Positions 56,205 to 64,000 of a stretch of 64,000 nucleotides of DNA are shown in pieces. The stretch's first letter is position 1. Each line of letters begins with the position of its first letter. Where the stretch lies: the NCBI RefSeq assembly GCF_020194955.2, contig NZ_JAFCIY020000001.1:1-64000 (forward strand), given 5' to 3'. The notes beneath the pieces are model-generated. The model was not told the DNA's origin, did not search any database, and saw only the letters and a program-made list of their open reading frames with translations. The stretch comes from Desulfuromonas sp. CSMB_57 (GTDB lineage Bacteria; Desulfobacterota; Desulfuromonadia; Desulfuromonadales; Syntrophotaleaceae). A program made the position numbers and the translations under genes.

Positions 56205-57206
56205 TCAGTCCATGACCGTCGTCACGTGATCCCCCACGTAAATCGGACCGATACTTTTCAGCACCAGCACCGCTGAGGTGCTGTCGTGGGTGGAAAGGAC
56301 CACGCCGGCGCCGAGAAGTTCGTCGGGCAATGCCAGGCGATGTCCCGGAAGGCTTTGGTGGGTCCCCTTGCGAGGCCGGTACAGATAGAGCATGTTGCCC
56401 GGTTCCAGGCCTTCACGCTGCCCCAGGTCGACATACACCACATCGAACTGGCTTAGAGCGATCTTTTCCCGCTCGCCGTCGACGATGACCCCGGCCAGGG
56501 CCTGTTGTGGTTTTTTCAGAGTGATGGTCTGCGGACCGGGGGGCAGGGGGATGAGGCGTGCGCCGCGGCGGATTTCCATGTTGGCTTCGCGAATGACGGC
56601 AGTGGCAACGGGCGGTTTGACGGCGGTGATTTCGGTATTGCCCAGATAGCTGATCCGGTGCCCCAGGAATTGACCGGTCACCGGATGTTTGACCTTGCGG
56701 CCGATCTCCACCAGGGCCAGTTTCGCGCCGGGTTGCAGTTGTTCGGCGTCGTGCATATGGACGAAGATGCGGGAATTGTCCGTCAGCATGATGCGGTCGT
56801 CTTCCGCATCCACCAGGGTTCCGGCCGCGGCCAACTCCTCAATGCTGACGAATCCTTCGGTGCCGCGGCGGGCCTTGACGGTAACGGCTTCTTCCCGGGT
56901 GGGAAGTTGGGTTTGCTCCACGGCCGCCACCGGCTTGGCGGCGGCTTCCTCTCCTGGCAGAATGATCAAGCGTCCGTCGCGAATGGCCACCCTCTGACCA
57001 GGATAGATCAGGTGGGGATTGGTAACGGCCGGATTGTTGGCCCAAAGGCTGGGCCAATAGTGGGGATCCTTGATGAAACGTTGGGAGATGCTCCACAGGG
57101 TATCTCCCTTTTTAATGGTATAAACCTGGTCGGGAGCGGCCGCAAGCAGGGCCGCTGGCCACAAGAGCAGGCTGACCAGGGTCAGGGCTTTTCCGAGCTT
57201 TTTCAT
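56205..57206 (-). CDS. Secreted LysM-domain peptidoglycan-binding protein
   Basis: A 333-residue exported protein. A signal peptide is at residues 1-23 (cleavage near ALLAAA). A LysM domain follows at about 27-77: VYTIKKGDTLWSISQRFIKDP and NPHLIYPGQRVAI. The remaining 250 residues lack a recognised catalytic domain and have strand-rich character (EIGRKVKHP, RLIPLPPGPQ, VYVDLGQREGLEPGN). It probably binds peptidoglycan in the periplasm. GGGAG precedes the ATG at 57206; 45 earlier open codons precede the signal. A promoter lies 373 bases upstream and a terminator follows. Confidence 0.85.
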   Translation of the reverse strand: MKKLGKALTLVSLLLWPAALLAAAPDQVYTIKKGDTLWSISQRFIKDPHYWPSLWANNPAVTNPHLIYPGQRVAIRDGRLIILPGEEAAAKPVAAVEQTQLPTREEAVTVKARRGTEGFVSIEELAAAGTLVDAEDDRIMLTDNSRIFVHMHDAEQLQPGAKLALVEIGRKVKHPVTGQFLGHRISYLGNTEITAVKPPVATAVIREANMEIRRGARLIPLPPGPQTITLKKPQQALAGVIVDGEREKIALSQFDVVYVDLGQREGLEPGNMLYLYRPRKGTHQSLPGHRLALPDELLGAGVVLSTHDSTSAVLVLKSIGPIYVGDHVTTVMD

Positions 57207-57578
57207 GTACGGTCTCCCTCTTCCAGTGACAGTCGGGGTCATGCCCCGAGGCAGGGTGACGGGCCGCGGCCGGCCACCGGGACAGTAACGTTTTCTGACG
57301 CGATCGCCAAATCGGGGACCGCCGGGTACAGTCACGAACAAGCATTCTCCGGGCCAATTATCCAGGCCTGGGAAAAAGGCTGCCGCAAGGGGAAAGAGAA
57401 CGCCACAAGGCCCTTCCTGGTCGGATGGGCAACCCTTCCGATTTCCGACAGGTTGCGATTTCCCCGTTTTCGGTGACTATTTACGCCACTGATCATCAAA
57501 CACGAGTCCGTTTCGAGCTGTGGCTTGGCTGCTCGCCTGCCCGGGGGACACTCCATTGCAACTAAAAATTTGCTAAAA
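57207..57578 (-). other. Long leader of the LysM gene
   Basis: If the promoter at 57579-57607 is used, a 5' untranslated region of about 360 bases precedes the LysM ATG. It includes a GCAACC/GGTTGC stem near 57427-57459 and several GC-rich pairs, but I could not match it to a known riboswitch. An open frame of about 74 codons within it lacks a binding site. Confidence 0.35.
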
Positions 57579-57607
57579 AACCTATTCGCTTTTATCTTTC
57601 TTGTCAA
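57579..57607 (-). promoter_or_regulatory. Sigma-70 promoter for the LysM gene
   Basis: On the minus strand TTGACA (57607-57602), a 17-base spacer and TAGGTT (57584-57579). The remaining bases up to 57799 form the divergent control region of the U32 peptidase gene, where I see no clear promoter. Confidence 0.55.
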
Positions 57608-57799
57608 GTGGCAAGACCGCCCGGGAGCAGAATGTCCCTTGCCTTGCCGGCAGCCGGATGTGATAAGCTGCTGGCTTCCTGACGAAAGCTTGCTTCCCGG
57701 GGCGGCGGGGCGGTTCGGGTTTGGGCCACCACTGCCGTTTTGTTCCTGCCGGCCCCGGTGTTCATCCGTTGCGTCGAATCTCATGCCAAGGAGACCCTC

Positions 57800-59008
57800 A
57801 TGTCGCCTCCCGAACTGCTGGCCCCCGCCGGTGACCTCGAAAAATTGGAAACGGCATTGGCTTACGGCGCCGACGGGGTGTACGCCGGCGGTGAACAGTT
57901 CGGCCTGCGCGCCCTGGCCGGCAATTTTTCCCTCGAACAGCTGGCCCGGGCCCGGGAGTTGACGCGGCGCCGCGGCAAGCGTCTCTATTTGACCTTGAAC
58001 GCTTATCTCAAGCCGGGGGAGACGGACGACTGTCGCCGCTACCTGGAACATCTCCGGTCCCTGGACCTGGATGCCTACATTGTGGCCGATCCGGGGCTGA
58101 TCACTCTGCTCCGGGAGGTGGATCCGGGGCGGGAACTGCACCTGTCCACCCAGGCCAATACCACCAATGCCGAAGCGGCCGAGTTCTGGCGCAGAACCGG
58201 TATCCGCCGCGTCAATCTGGCCCGGGAACTGACCCTCGAGGAGATTCGCGCCGTGGCGGCCGGAACCCGCGTTGAACTAGAGGTTTTCGTCCACGGCGCC
58301 TTGTGCGTGGCTTATTCCGGTCGCTGTCTGTTGTCCGCCGCCCTGACGGGGCGCAGCGCCAATCGCGGCCTGTGCACCCAGCCCTGCCGCTGGAACTATG
58401 CTCTGATGGAGGAAACCCGTCCCGGGCAGTTCCTGGCCATCGAGGAGGATGCCCGTGGCAGCTACCTGCTCAACAGTCGCGATCTCTGCCTGATCGAGCA
58501 TCTGCCCGAACTGCTGGCGGCCGGCGTGCACAGCCTGAAAATCGAAGGACGCATGAAAAGCCGTTACTACGTGGCGGCGGTAACCAGGGTCTATCGGGCC
58601 GCCCTGGATCGCTATCTGGCAGATCCGGTGAACTATGTGTGCGACCCCCTGTGGCTGGAGGAACTCGACAAGGTCAGCCATCGACCCTACTCCAAGGGGT
58701 TTTTATTCGGCACGGAGGATCCGCAGTTGCATCCCGGCGACGCCCGTTATCGACGCAGTCACGACTTCGTCGGCGTGGTGCTGCGGGTTGATGAGGCCGG
58801 GCGCGCTCTGGTCGAAGGGCGCAACCGGTTTTTCCCCGGCGAGGAGCTGGAATTGATCGGGCCCGGTATGCGGCAGGTCCGTTTCACCGTCGGCCTCCTG
58901 GCTGCCGAAGACGGCACTCCCCGCACCGTGGCCCAGCCCAATGCCCGCCTGTTGCTGGATGTGCCGGTCGGGGCCCAGGCCGGGGATCTGCTGCGGCGGG
59001 AACATTGA
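57800..59008 (+). CDS. U32-family peptidase-like protein (YegQ/TrhP type)
   Basis: A 402-residue protein. It starts SPPELLAPAGDLEKL with the GADGVYAGG loop, then HLSTQANTTN, and carries the U32 signature EVFVHGALCVAYSGRCLLS followed by the Cys-rich GLCTQPCRW and ENR-type IEGRMKSRYYVA. Members include YegQ/TrhP, which takes part in 5-hydroxyuridine formation at tRNA U34 with an Fe-S site, and collagenase-type PrtC. The Cys pattern favours the tRNA-modification branch. AAGGAG is six bases before the ATG at 57800; twenty earlier codons are excluded. Confidence 0.88.
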   Translation: MSPPELLAPAGDLEKLETALAYGADGVYAGGEQFGLRALAGNFSLEQLARARELTRRRGKRLYLTLNAYLKPGETDDCRRYLEHLRSLDLDAYIVADPGLITLLREVDPGRELHLSTQANTTNAEAAEFWRRTGIRRVNLARELTLEEIRAVAAGTRVELEVFVHGALCVAYSGRCLLSAALTGRSANRGLCTQPCRWNYALMEETRPGQFLAIEEDARGSYLLNSRDLCLIEHLPELLAAGVHSLKIEGRMKSRYYVAAVTRVYRAALDRYLADPVNYVCDPLWLEELDKVSHRPYSKGFLFGTEDPQLHPGDARYRRSHDFVGVVLRVDEAGRALVEGRNRFFPGEELELIGPGMRQVRFTVGLLAAEDGTPRTVAQPNARLLLDVPVGAQAGDLLRREH

Positions 59009-59082
59009 TATTGGAAACAGCCATTATTTCAAGTATTCTTGCTGCCGCTTTGGACTCCTAACCCGGAGGCTGAAAACCTGCC

Positions 59083-59955
59083 ATGAACCTGAAGCTGATC
59101 GCCAATCCCGCCGCCGGCAGTGCCGCCCTGGAGCGGATCCGCAGTATGGTCGCACTGCTCGAACAGGGAGGCGCCAGGGTGGATTTGACCCTCACCAAGG
59201 GGCGCGGCGATGCCCAACGGGCTGCTGCCGCCGCCAAACAGGGAAGTTTTCAGCGCATCGTGGCGGCGGGCGGGGACGGCACCCTCAACGAAGTCATCAA
59301 CGGCCTGGCACCCAGTCATCTGCCCCTGGCGTTCGTGCCCATGGGCACGGCCAATGTCTTCGCTCTGGAAGCCGGCCTCCCTTTCGACCTGGAGCAGGCC
59401 TGCGCCCTGGCCCTGCACGGCCCGCCCCGGCCCGTCTGTCTGGGATCGGCCAACGGACGACGCTTTCTGCTCATGGCGGGGGTCGGTTTCGATGCTGCCG
59501 TGGTGGAGCGCGTCAACCTGCGGTTGAAGCGTCGGTTCGGCAAGCCGGCCTATCTGATCAGTGCCATGCAGGTGCTGTGCGGCCCTCTGCCGGGCGAACT
59601 GCAGGTGGTAACGGACCGCGGCGAGCTGTATCGCGCCTATGGCGCCATCGTCAGCAACGCCCGGCATTACGGGGGGCGTTTTGTGATCTCCCCCCAGGCG
59701 GATATGCAGGATGATGCCCTGGCGGTCTGCCTGTTCCTGCGGCCGGGACGTTTCGCCTTGCTGCGCACGGCGATCCGCATCGCCATGGGGCGCCCGCCGG
59801 GGCCCGGCGACGTTCGTCAGTTGCGGGTGCAATCCCTGACGGCAACCGGGAGCGGGATTCCGGTTCAGATCGATGGCGACTATCTGGGCGCATTGCCGCT
59901 GACCTTCCAGGCCCGTTTCGGTGAACTGCAGGTGGTTTTTCCCAGCGACCGCTGA
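59083..59955 (+). CDS. Diacylglycerol kinase-family lipid kinase (YegS/BmrU-like)
   Basis: A 290-residue lipid kinase fold. NPAAGS near residue 7 and AAGGDGTLNEVINGL near 65 form the nucleotide pocket, GTANVFALE follows, and the C-terminal beta-sandwich carries IQIDGDYLG. Such enzymes phosphorylate diacylglycerol, sphingosine or other lipids; the substrate is not readable. A GGAGG sits thirteen bases before the ATG, somewhat distant. Part of a plus-strand cluster with the U32 gene and two Nudix genes. Confidence 0.9.
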   Translation: MNLKLIANPAAGSAALERIRSMVALLEQGGARVDLTLTKGRGDAQRAAAAAKQGSFQRIVAAGGDGTLNEVINGLAPSHLPLAFVPMGTANVFALEAGLPFDLEQACALALHGPPRPVCLGSANGRRFLLMAGVGFDAAVVERVNLRLKRRFGKPAYLISAMQVLCGPLPGELQVVTDRGELYRAYGAIVSNARHYGGRFVISPQADMQDDALAVCLFLRPGRFALLRTAIRIAMGRPPGPGDVRQLRVQSLTATGSGIPVQIDGDYLGALPLTFQARFGELQVVFPSDR

Positions 59956-60008
59956 GTCCGGATCGGTTTTGGTGGCCTTCAGCCCTCAGCCTTCAAAAGG
60001 ATTATCCC

Positions 60009-60527
60009 ATGAGCGACAGGAAGATATTTACAGGCCGGATCTTTTCCGTGAGCAGGGAAGAGCATTGCCTGCCCGACGGCCGCCGGGCGACTTTTGAACT
60101 GGTACGCCATCCCGGGGGCGCGGCGGCGCTGCCCATTCTCAATGACGGCCGGGTCATCCTCATCCGTCAGTTCCGTCCGGCGGTGGGCGGCACGGTCTGG
60201 GAAATTCCCGCCGGGCGGTTGGAACCGGGCGAGGACCCGGCGGATTGCATTACCCGTGAGTTGGCCGAGGAAATCGGCTATCATCCCGGTCGTTTGACCC
60301 GGCTGACCACCATGCTGCCGGCGGTCGGCTTCTGTGATGAGCGCCTGTTCCTGTTTCTGGCCCGGGAACTGACCCCGGTACCCATGGCGCAGGAGGAGGA
60401 CGAGTTTATCGAAGCGGTGCCCATGGCTTTCGAAGAAGCCTTGCGGCTGCTCGATGCCGGCTATATCGGCGATGGCAAGACTCAGCTGGCACTGCTGCTG
60501 GCGGCGCGAATGCTGGCGGAAAAATAA
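60009..60527 (+). CDS. Nudix hydrolase, ADP-ribose pyrophosphatase-like
   Basis: A 172-residue Nudix enzyme. The Nudix box is GRLEPGEDPADCITRELAEEIGY (G-x5-E-x7-R-E-x2-E-E-x-G). The upstream VWEIPAGR and the N-terminal FELVRHPGGAAALP fit the ADP-ribose/NudF branch, which hydrolyses ADP-ribose to AMP and ribose-5-phosphate. The start follows AAAGGA. Thirty bases before nudC. Confidence 0.9.
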   Translation: MSDRKIFTGRIFSVSREEHCLPDGRRATFELVRHPGGAAALPILNDGRVILIRQFRPAVGGTVWEIPAGRLEPGEDPADCITRELAEEIGYHPGRLTRLTTMLPAVGFCDERLFLFLARELTPVPMAQEEDEFIEAVPMAFEEALRLLDAGYIGDGKTQLALLLAARMLAEK

Positions 60528-60556
60528 TCTCTGACGGCAGTAAGGACAGAATCACC

Positions 60557-61435
60557 ATGACCACGCTCAACCCCCATTTTCGGCACCCGGCGGATTTGCC
60601 TTTCAACAGTACCTGTCTGCGTGAACGGTTCCAACCCGGGACGCCCGACCAGGATCCGGGTGGGGTGGGAGTTTGGCTGCTGCTGCGTGGCGCGGATCTG
60701 TTGCTCCGGGAGGAACCGGGGGCACCATCCCTGCCGGAAGGTCCCTGTCCGGTCAATTCGGCAGGGACTTTCCAACCCCTGTTCATTGGGTTGTGGGATG
60801 GCAGACCGTGTCGGGTCATGGCCCTGGCTGCGGATGCGCCGACGCCAAGCGGGCTTCGGGCCCATGCCTTGCCGGATTGGGATACGCTGATTCCCATCGC
60901 ACCCCTGTCCCTGGCCGGAGTGGCCGGCCAGATTCTCCACTGGGAAGGCAACAGCCTTTTTTGCTCACGTTGCGGCGGACGGCCGGAACGTCTGGCCGGT
61001 GAATGGGGCAAGCGCTGCACGGCCTGCGGTGCCGTGCATTTTCCCCATATCCATCCCTGCGTGATCACCCTGGTGCGCCGGCCCGGCGAAGTGCTGCTGA
61101 CGCGCAAGGCGGAATGGCCGGAAGGCCGCTACAGCCTGGTGGCCGGTTTCGTCAATTTCGGTGAATGTCTGGAGGAGGCCGCGGCCCGGGAAATCGCCGA
61201 AGAAACCGGCGTGCAGGTTCGGAACCTGCGCTATGTCGGCAGCCAATGCTGGCCTTTTCCCAGTCAGTTGATGGCCGGCTTTGTGGCCGACTACGATGGC
61301 GGGGAACTGCGGGTGGATTATGGAGAACTGGCCGATGCCCGCTGGTTTTCCCTGGATGCTCTGCCGGCCCTGCCGCCGCCGCGCAGCATCTCCCGATTCA
61401 TTCTGGATCATTATCTGCGGGATGGATTTGACTGA
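60557..61435 (+). CDS. nudC: NADH pyrophosphatase NudC (RNA decapping)
   Basis: A 292-residue NudC. A zinc ribbon at about residues 136-160 (CSRCGG...CTACG) precedes the Nudix box GFVNFGECLEEAAAREIAEETGV near 197-219 and the NudC-specific motif at about 228-236, here SQCWPFPSQ where the usual form is SQPWPFP. It hydrolyses NADH and removes NAD caps from RNA in characterised members. It ends the plus-strand cluster and converges with ald. Confidence 0.92.
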   Translation: MTTLNPHFRHPADLPFNSTCLRERFQPGTPDQDPGGVGVWLLLRGADLLLREEPGAPSLPEGPCPVNSAGTFQPLFIGLWDGRPCRVMALAADAPTPSGLRAHALPDWDTLIPIAPLSLAGVAGQILHWEGNSLFCSRCGGRPERLAGEWGKRCTACGAVHFPHIHPCVITLVRRPGEVLLTRKAEWPEGRYSLVAGFVNFGECLEEAAAREIAEETGVQVRNLRYVGSQCWPFPSQLMAGFVADYDGGELRVDYGELADARWFSLDALPALPPPRSISRFILDHYLRDGFD

Positions 61436-61524
61436 TCAGCACAGGGTCTCGGGAAGCTGTCCACCGATGCTGAAGGGTCACGGGATTGAAAGGTCGCGGG
61501 ACAGGACGCTCCGGGTCTGTCAGG

Positions 61525-62634
61525 TCAGGCGCCGGGCAGGGCCTCCCAGGGCAGGTGGAGGGTTTCGGCGACGGCGCGACAGTACAGGCGACCGTCAAAG
61601 GTGTTGAGACCGCGGGCCAGGGCCGCGTTCTGGCGCAGGGCCTCGCCCAGGCCGCTGCGGGCAATATGGCGGATGTAGGGCAGGGTGCTGTTGGTGAGGG
61701 CGAAGGTGCTGGTACGACTTACGGCGCCCGGGACGTTGGCGACGCCGTAATGCAGCACCTCATGCACGAATCGGATCGGCTGATCGTGGCTGGTCGGTTG
61801 GCTGGTGGCGATGCAGCCGCCCTGATCGATGGCCAGGTCGACGACGACACTGCCCGGTTCCATGCCCGCCACCATCGCTTCGCTGACCAATTGCGGGGCC
61901 CGGGCGCCTGCCACCAGGGCGGCGCCGATGACCAGGTCGGCGCGGCGGATTTCTTCGTCGATATCCTGGCTGTTGGACATCAGGGTGTGGATGCGGTTGC
62001 CGTAATGGTCGTCCAGAACCTTGAGACGGGTCGGGTCGATATCCAGGATGGTCACGTCGGCACCCATGCCGACGGCGATGCGCAGCGCATTGCTGCCGGC
62101 GGTACCCGCGCCCAGGATGACCACATGGCCCGGACGGACACCGGGGGCGCCGGCCAGCAGCAACCCCTTGCCGCCGGCCTCCTTCTGCAGAAAATGGGCA
62201 CCGATCTGAACCGCCATGCGGCCCGCCACCTCGCTCATGGGCTGCAGCAGGGGCAGATTGCCGTCCGCCAGCTGGACCGTTTCATAGGCCAGGGCGGTCA
62301 CCTTCCGCTCCAGCAGGGTCCGGGTCAGTTCTGGCGCTGCGGCCAGATGCAGAAAGGTGAACAGAACCTGGTTTTCCCGCAACAGGGCGCACTCTTCCGG
62401 CAGCGGTTCCTTGACCTTGACGATGAGTTCTCCGGCGGTGAAGATCTCTCGTGCCGTCGCCAACACCTGGGCGCCGGCTTTCCGGTACTGATGGTCGTCC
62501 AGGCCGCTGCCCAGGCCGGCGCCGCTCTCCACCAGCACCACATGCCCATCCTCCACCAATGCTCGGGCGCCGTGAGGAGTCAATGCGACGCGGTATTCGC
62601 GGGTTTTTCTCTCTTTGGGAACGCCGACGATCAT
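61525..62634 (-). CDS. ald: Alanine dehydrogenase
   Basis: A 369-residue NAD-dependent L-alanine dehydrogenase. It starts MIVGVPKERKTREYRVALTP with the catalytic Lys region, HLAAAPEL, and the Ald motif VILGAGTAGSNALRIAVGMGA for NAD binding, with DIDPTRLKVLD after the second strand. The catalytic His is in the FLHLA segment. Reversible deamination of alanine to pyruvate fits the pyruvate-centred metabolism seen here. Weak ribosome binding site (GGAAACGG). 75 bases after serA. Confidence 0.95.
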   Translation of the reverse strand: MIVGVPKERKTREYRVALTPHGARALVEDGHVVLVESGAGLGSGLDDHQYRKAGAQVLATAREIFTAGELIVKVKEPLPEECALLRENQVLFTFLHLAAAPELTRTLLERKVTALAYETVQLADGNLPLLQPMSEVAGRMAVQIGAHFLQKEAGGKGLLLAGAPGVRPGHVVILGAGTAGSNALRIAVGMGADVTILDIDPTRLKVLDDHYGNRIHTLMSNSQDIDEEIRRADLVIGAALVAGARAPQLVSEAMVAGMEPGSVVVDLAIDQGGCIATSQPTSHDQPIRFVHEVLHYGVANVPGAVSRTSTFALTNSTLPYIRHIARSGLGEALRQNAALARGLNTFDGRLYCRAVAETLHLPWEALPGA

Positions 62635-62709
62635 GACCGTTTCCGAATTTGGGATGAATGGCTGCGCCGGCCGGGGCCGCCGAGTCGGTCGACGGCCCCG
62701 GCGGTCGGC

Positions 62710-64000
62710 CTACTGTTCGGCCCGGGCCTTGACCAGGTGCAGATACTTGACGAAGGACGATTCCACCATTTCGCCGATTTCCTTGACCACGTCCGCGGGC
62801 ACGGCGGAATCCAGGGACAGGATGACCATGGCTTCGCCCCGTTTTTCTCGGCGGCCGAGGCTCATGGCGGCGATGTTGATGTCGTGTTCGCCCATGATGC
62901 GGCCGATGCGGCCGATCATTCCGGGACGATCCTCATAAGTGATGACCATCATGTGTTCTTCCGGCGCGAAATCGACCTGGTAATCGCGCAACTGCACGAT
63001 GCGCGGTTTGCCCTCGAAGTGCGTGCCGGCTATGGAACGGCGGAAATTGGGTCCCTCGATGGTGATGACCACCGTGTTGGAAAAAGGGCCCGGCTCGGTG
63101 GTTTTCTTTTCCTCGATGCGGATGCCCATGTTCTCGGCGATCAGGGCGGCGTTGACCATGTTCACATCCTGCTCGACCTTGTTGTTGAGCATGGCCGCCA
63201 GGCCGCAGACGGTAATCGGCGTGCAGCAATAGTTGGCCACCTCGCCTTGGTAGGAAAAGGTGATCTTGTTGAAGTTGGAGTCGGCCAGTTGCGCCACGAA
63301 ATCGGCCATGATGTTCGCCAAGTGCAGGAAGGGCCGCATCTGGTCCATCAGGGAACTGTCGAAGCGCGGGATGTTGGCGGCATTCTCCAGAGGCTGTTCG
63401 TTGGCGTAGCGAACGATTTCCTTGGCCACGTCCACCGCCACGTTGATCTGGGCCTCGACGCTGGAGGCGCCGAGATGGGGCATGGAGAGCATGCGGGGGT
63501 GGGCGATGAGGTTTTTGATGACCTCGCTTTTGGGCGGTTCCTCACTCCAGACATCGACGCCGGCTCCGCCGACCTGGCCCTTTTCCAGGGCGTCGAGGAG
63601 CGCCGCTTCATTGATGACGCCGCCGCGGGCGGTATTCAGCAGAACGACGCCCGGTTTCATCGAGGCCAGTTGCTGGGCGTCGATGAGGTTGCGGGTTTCA
63701 TCGTTGAGAGGCACATGCAGGGTGATGATGTCGGCACAGCGCACCAGTTCTTCCAGGCAGACCAGGCGGACTCCCAGATCCTGCACCCTTTTTTCGGAAA
63801 CGTAGGGGTCGCAGCCGAGCACTTCGCAGCCGAAGCTTTTCAGCAGGGTGGCGACGCCGCCGCCGATCTTGTTGAGCCCGATGACCCCGGCCACCTTGCC
63901 CTTCAGTTCCGACGCCTTGAAGGTCGATCGATCCCAGCGTCCGGCCTTGAGGCTGGCATCGGCCGGAACCAGCTTGCGGCAGATGGCCAATAGCAGCGCC
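62710..64000 (-). CDS. serA: D-3-phosphoglycerate dehydrogenase (5' end beyond window)
   Basis: Partial: the reading frame runs through the right edge, where codons read ALLLAICRKL, as inside the N-terminal domain of SerA; about 100 N-terminal residues are missing. The NAD-binding domain has GVIGLNKIGGGVA, LNTARGG and the catalytic His in MPHLGASS. A C-terminal ASB region and an ACT regulatory domain (VITYEDRPGMIGRIGRIMGE) identify the long, serine-inhibited type. First committed step of serine synthesis. Upstream of ald on the same strand. Confidence 0.95.
   Translation of the reverse strand, partial: ALLLAICRKLVPADASLKAGRWDRSTFKASELKGKVAGVIGLNKIGGGVATLLKSFGCEVLGCDPYVSEKRVQDLGVRLVCLEELVRCADIITLHVPLNDETRNLIDAQQLASMKPGVVLLNTARGGVINEAALLDALEKGQVGGAGVDVWSEEPPKSEVIKNLIAHPRMLSMPHLGASSVEAQINVAVDVAKEIVRYANEQPLENAANIPRFDSSLMDQMRPFLHLANIMADFVAQLADSNFNKITFSYQGEVANYCCTPITVCGLAAMLNNKVEQDVNMVNAALIAENMGIRIEEKKTTEPGPFSNTVVITIEGPNFRRSIAGTHFEGKPRIVQLRDYQVDFAPEEHMMVITYEDRPGMIGRIGRIMGEHDINIAAMSLGRREKRGEAMVILSLDSAVPADVVKEIGEMVESSFVKYLHLVKARAEQ

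Noticed and set aside
57332-58141. 269-codon minus-strand frame over the U32 gene start
   Set aside because: It overlaps the control region and the start of a well-defined plus-strand gene; no domain seen.

Overview
The window is high-GC bacterial chromosome with no rRNA, phage, insertion sequence or CRISPR array. The gene content points to a Deltaproteobacterium of the Desulfuromonadales group (Geobacter, Pelobacter or Desulfuromonas relatives). The evidence is a tRNA-Ser / SRP RNA / dnaX / ybaB / recR block, a single-chain pyruvate:ferredoxin oxidoreductase, an MglB-MglA polarity pair, a sigma-54-dependent two-component system, iron-containing alcohol dehydrogenase, many cysteine-rich Fe-S proteins and the dprA-smg-topA-trmFO order. 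This placement is inference from gene content; no database was searched.

Layout. 1-10 kb: a HAF-repeat autotransporter, a winged-helix/4Fe-4S protein with a 50-residue protein and a methyltransferase, a secreted repeat protein, a GNAT acetyltransferase, a small Rossmann-fold/chemoreceptor-tip fusion, and a class A penicillin-binding protein. 10-21 kb: an orphan SagB-type dehydrogenase, a duplicated CDP-alcohol phosphatidyltransferase, MntP, then a five-PAS histidine kinase and NtrC-type regulator followed by an iron-containing alcohol dehydrogenase with a good -24/-12 promoter, and an outer-membrane MetA-type protein. 21-27 kb: catalase-peroxidase behind a 167-base imperfect palindrome, a HerA-like ATPase, a cold-shock protein, an FmdB zinc ribbon and a diguanylate cyclase.

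27-36 kb: tRNA-Ser(GGA), SRP RNA, dnaX-ybaB-recR, pyruvate:ferredoxin oxidoreductase and mglBA. 35.7-42.7 kb: a metal/metalloid resistance region (ArsR, permease, mini-thioredoxin, AhpD-like protein, then ArsC, a CCG Fe-S protein and a P1B-type ATPase), apparently two transcription units separated by a terminator, each with a palindrome at its promoter. 42.7-57 kb: two minus-strand genes, a chemoreceptor with a degenerate signalling domain, proC, then a long minus-strand run (gph, Na+-symporter, yggS, maf, trmFO, topA, smg, dprA, LysM protein). 57.8-64 kb: U32 peptidase, lipid kinase and two Nudix hydrolases on plus, convergent with ald and the right-truncated serA on minus.

Most of the window is housekeeping. 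The most unusual items are the NAD-binding-fold/chemoreceptor-tip fusion (7107-7757), the degenerate chemoreceptor (43898-46135), the large palindrome upstream of katG, and the self-contained kinase/regulator/sigma-54-promoter/alcohol dehydrogenase circuit.
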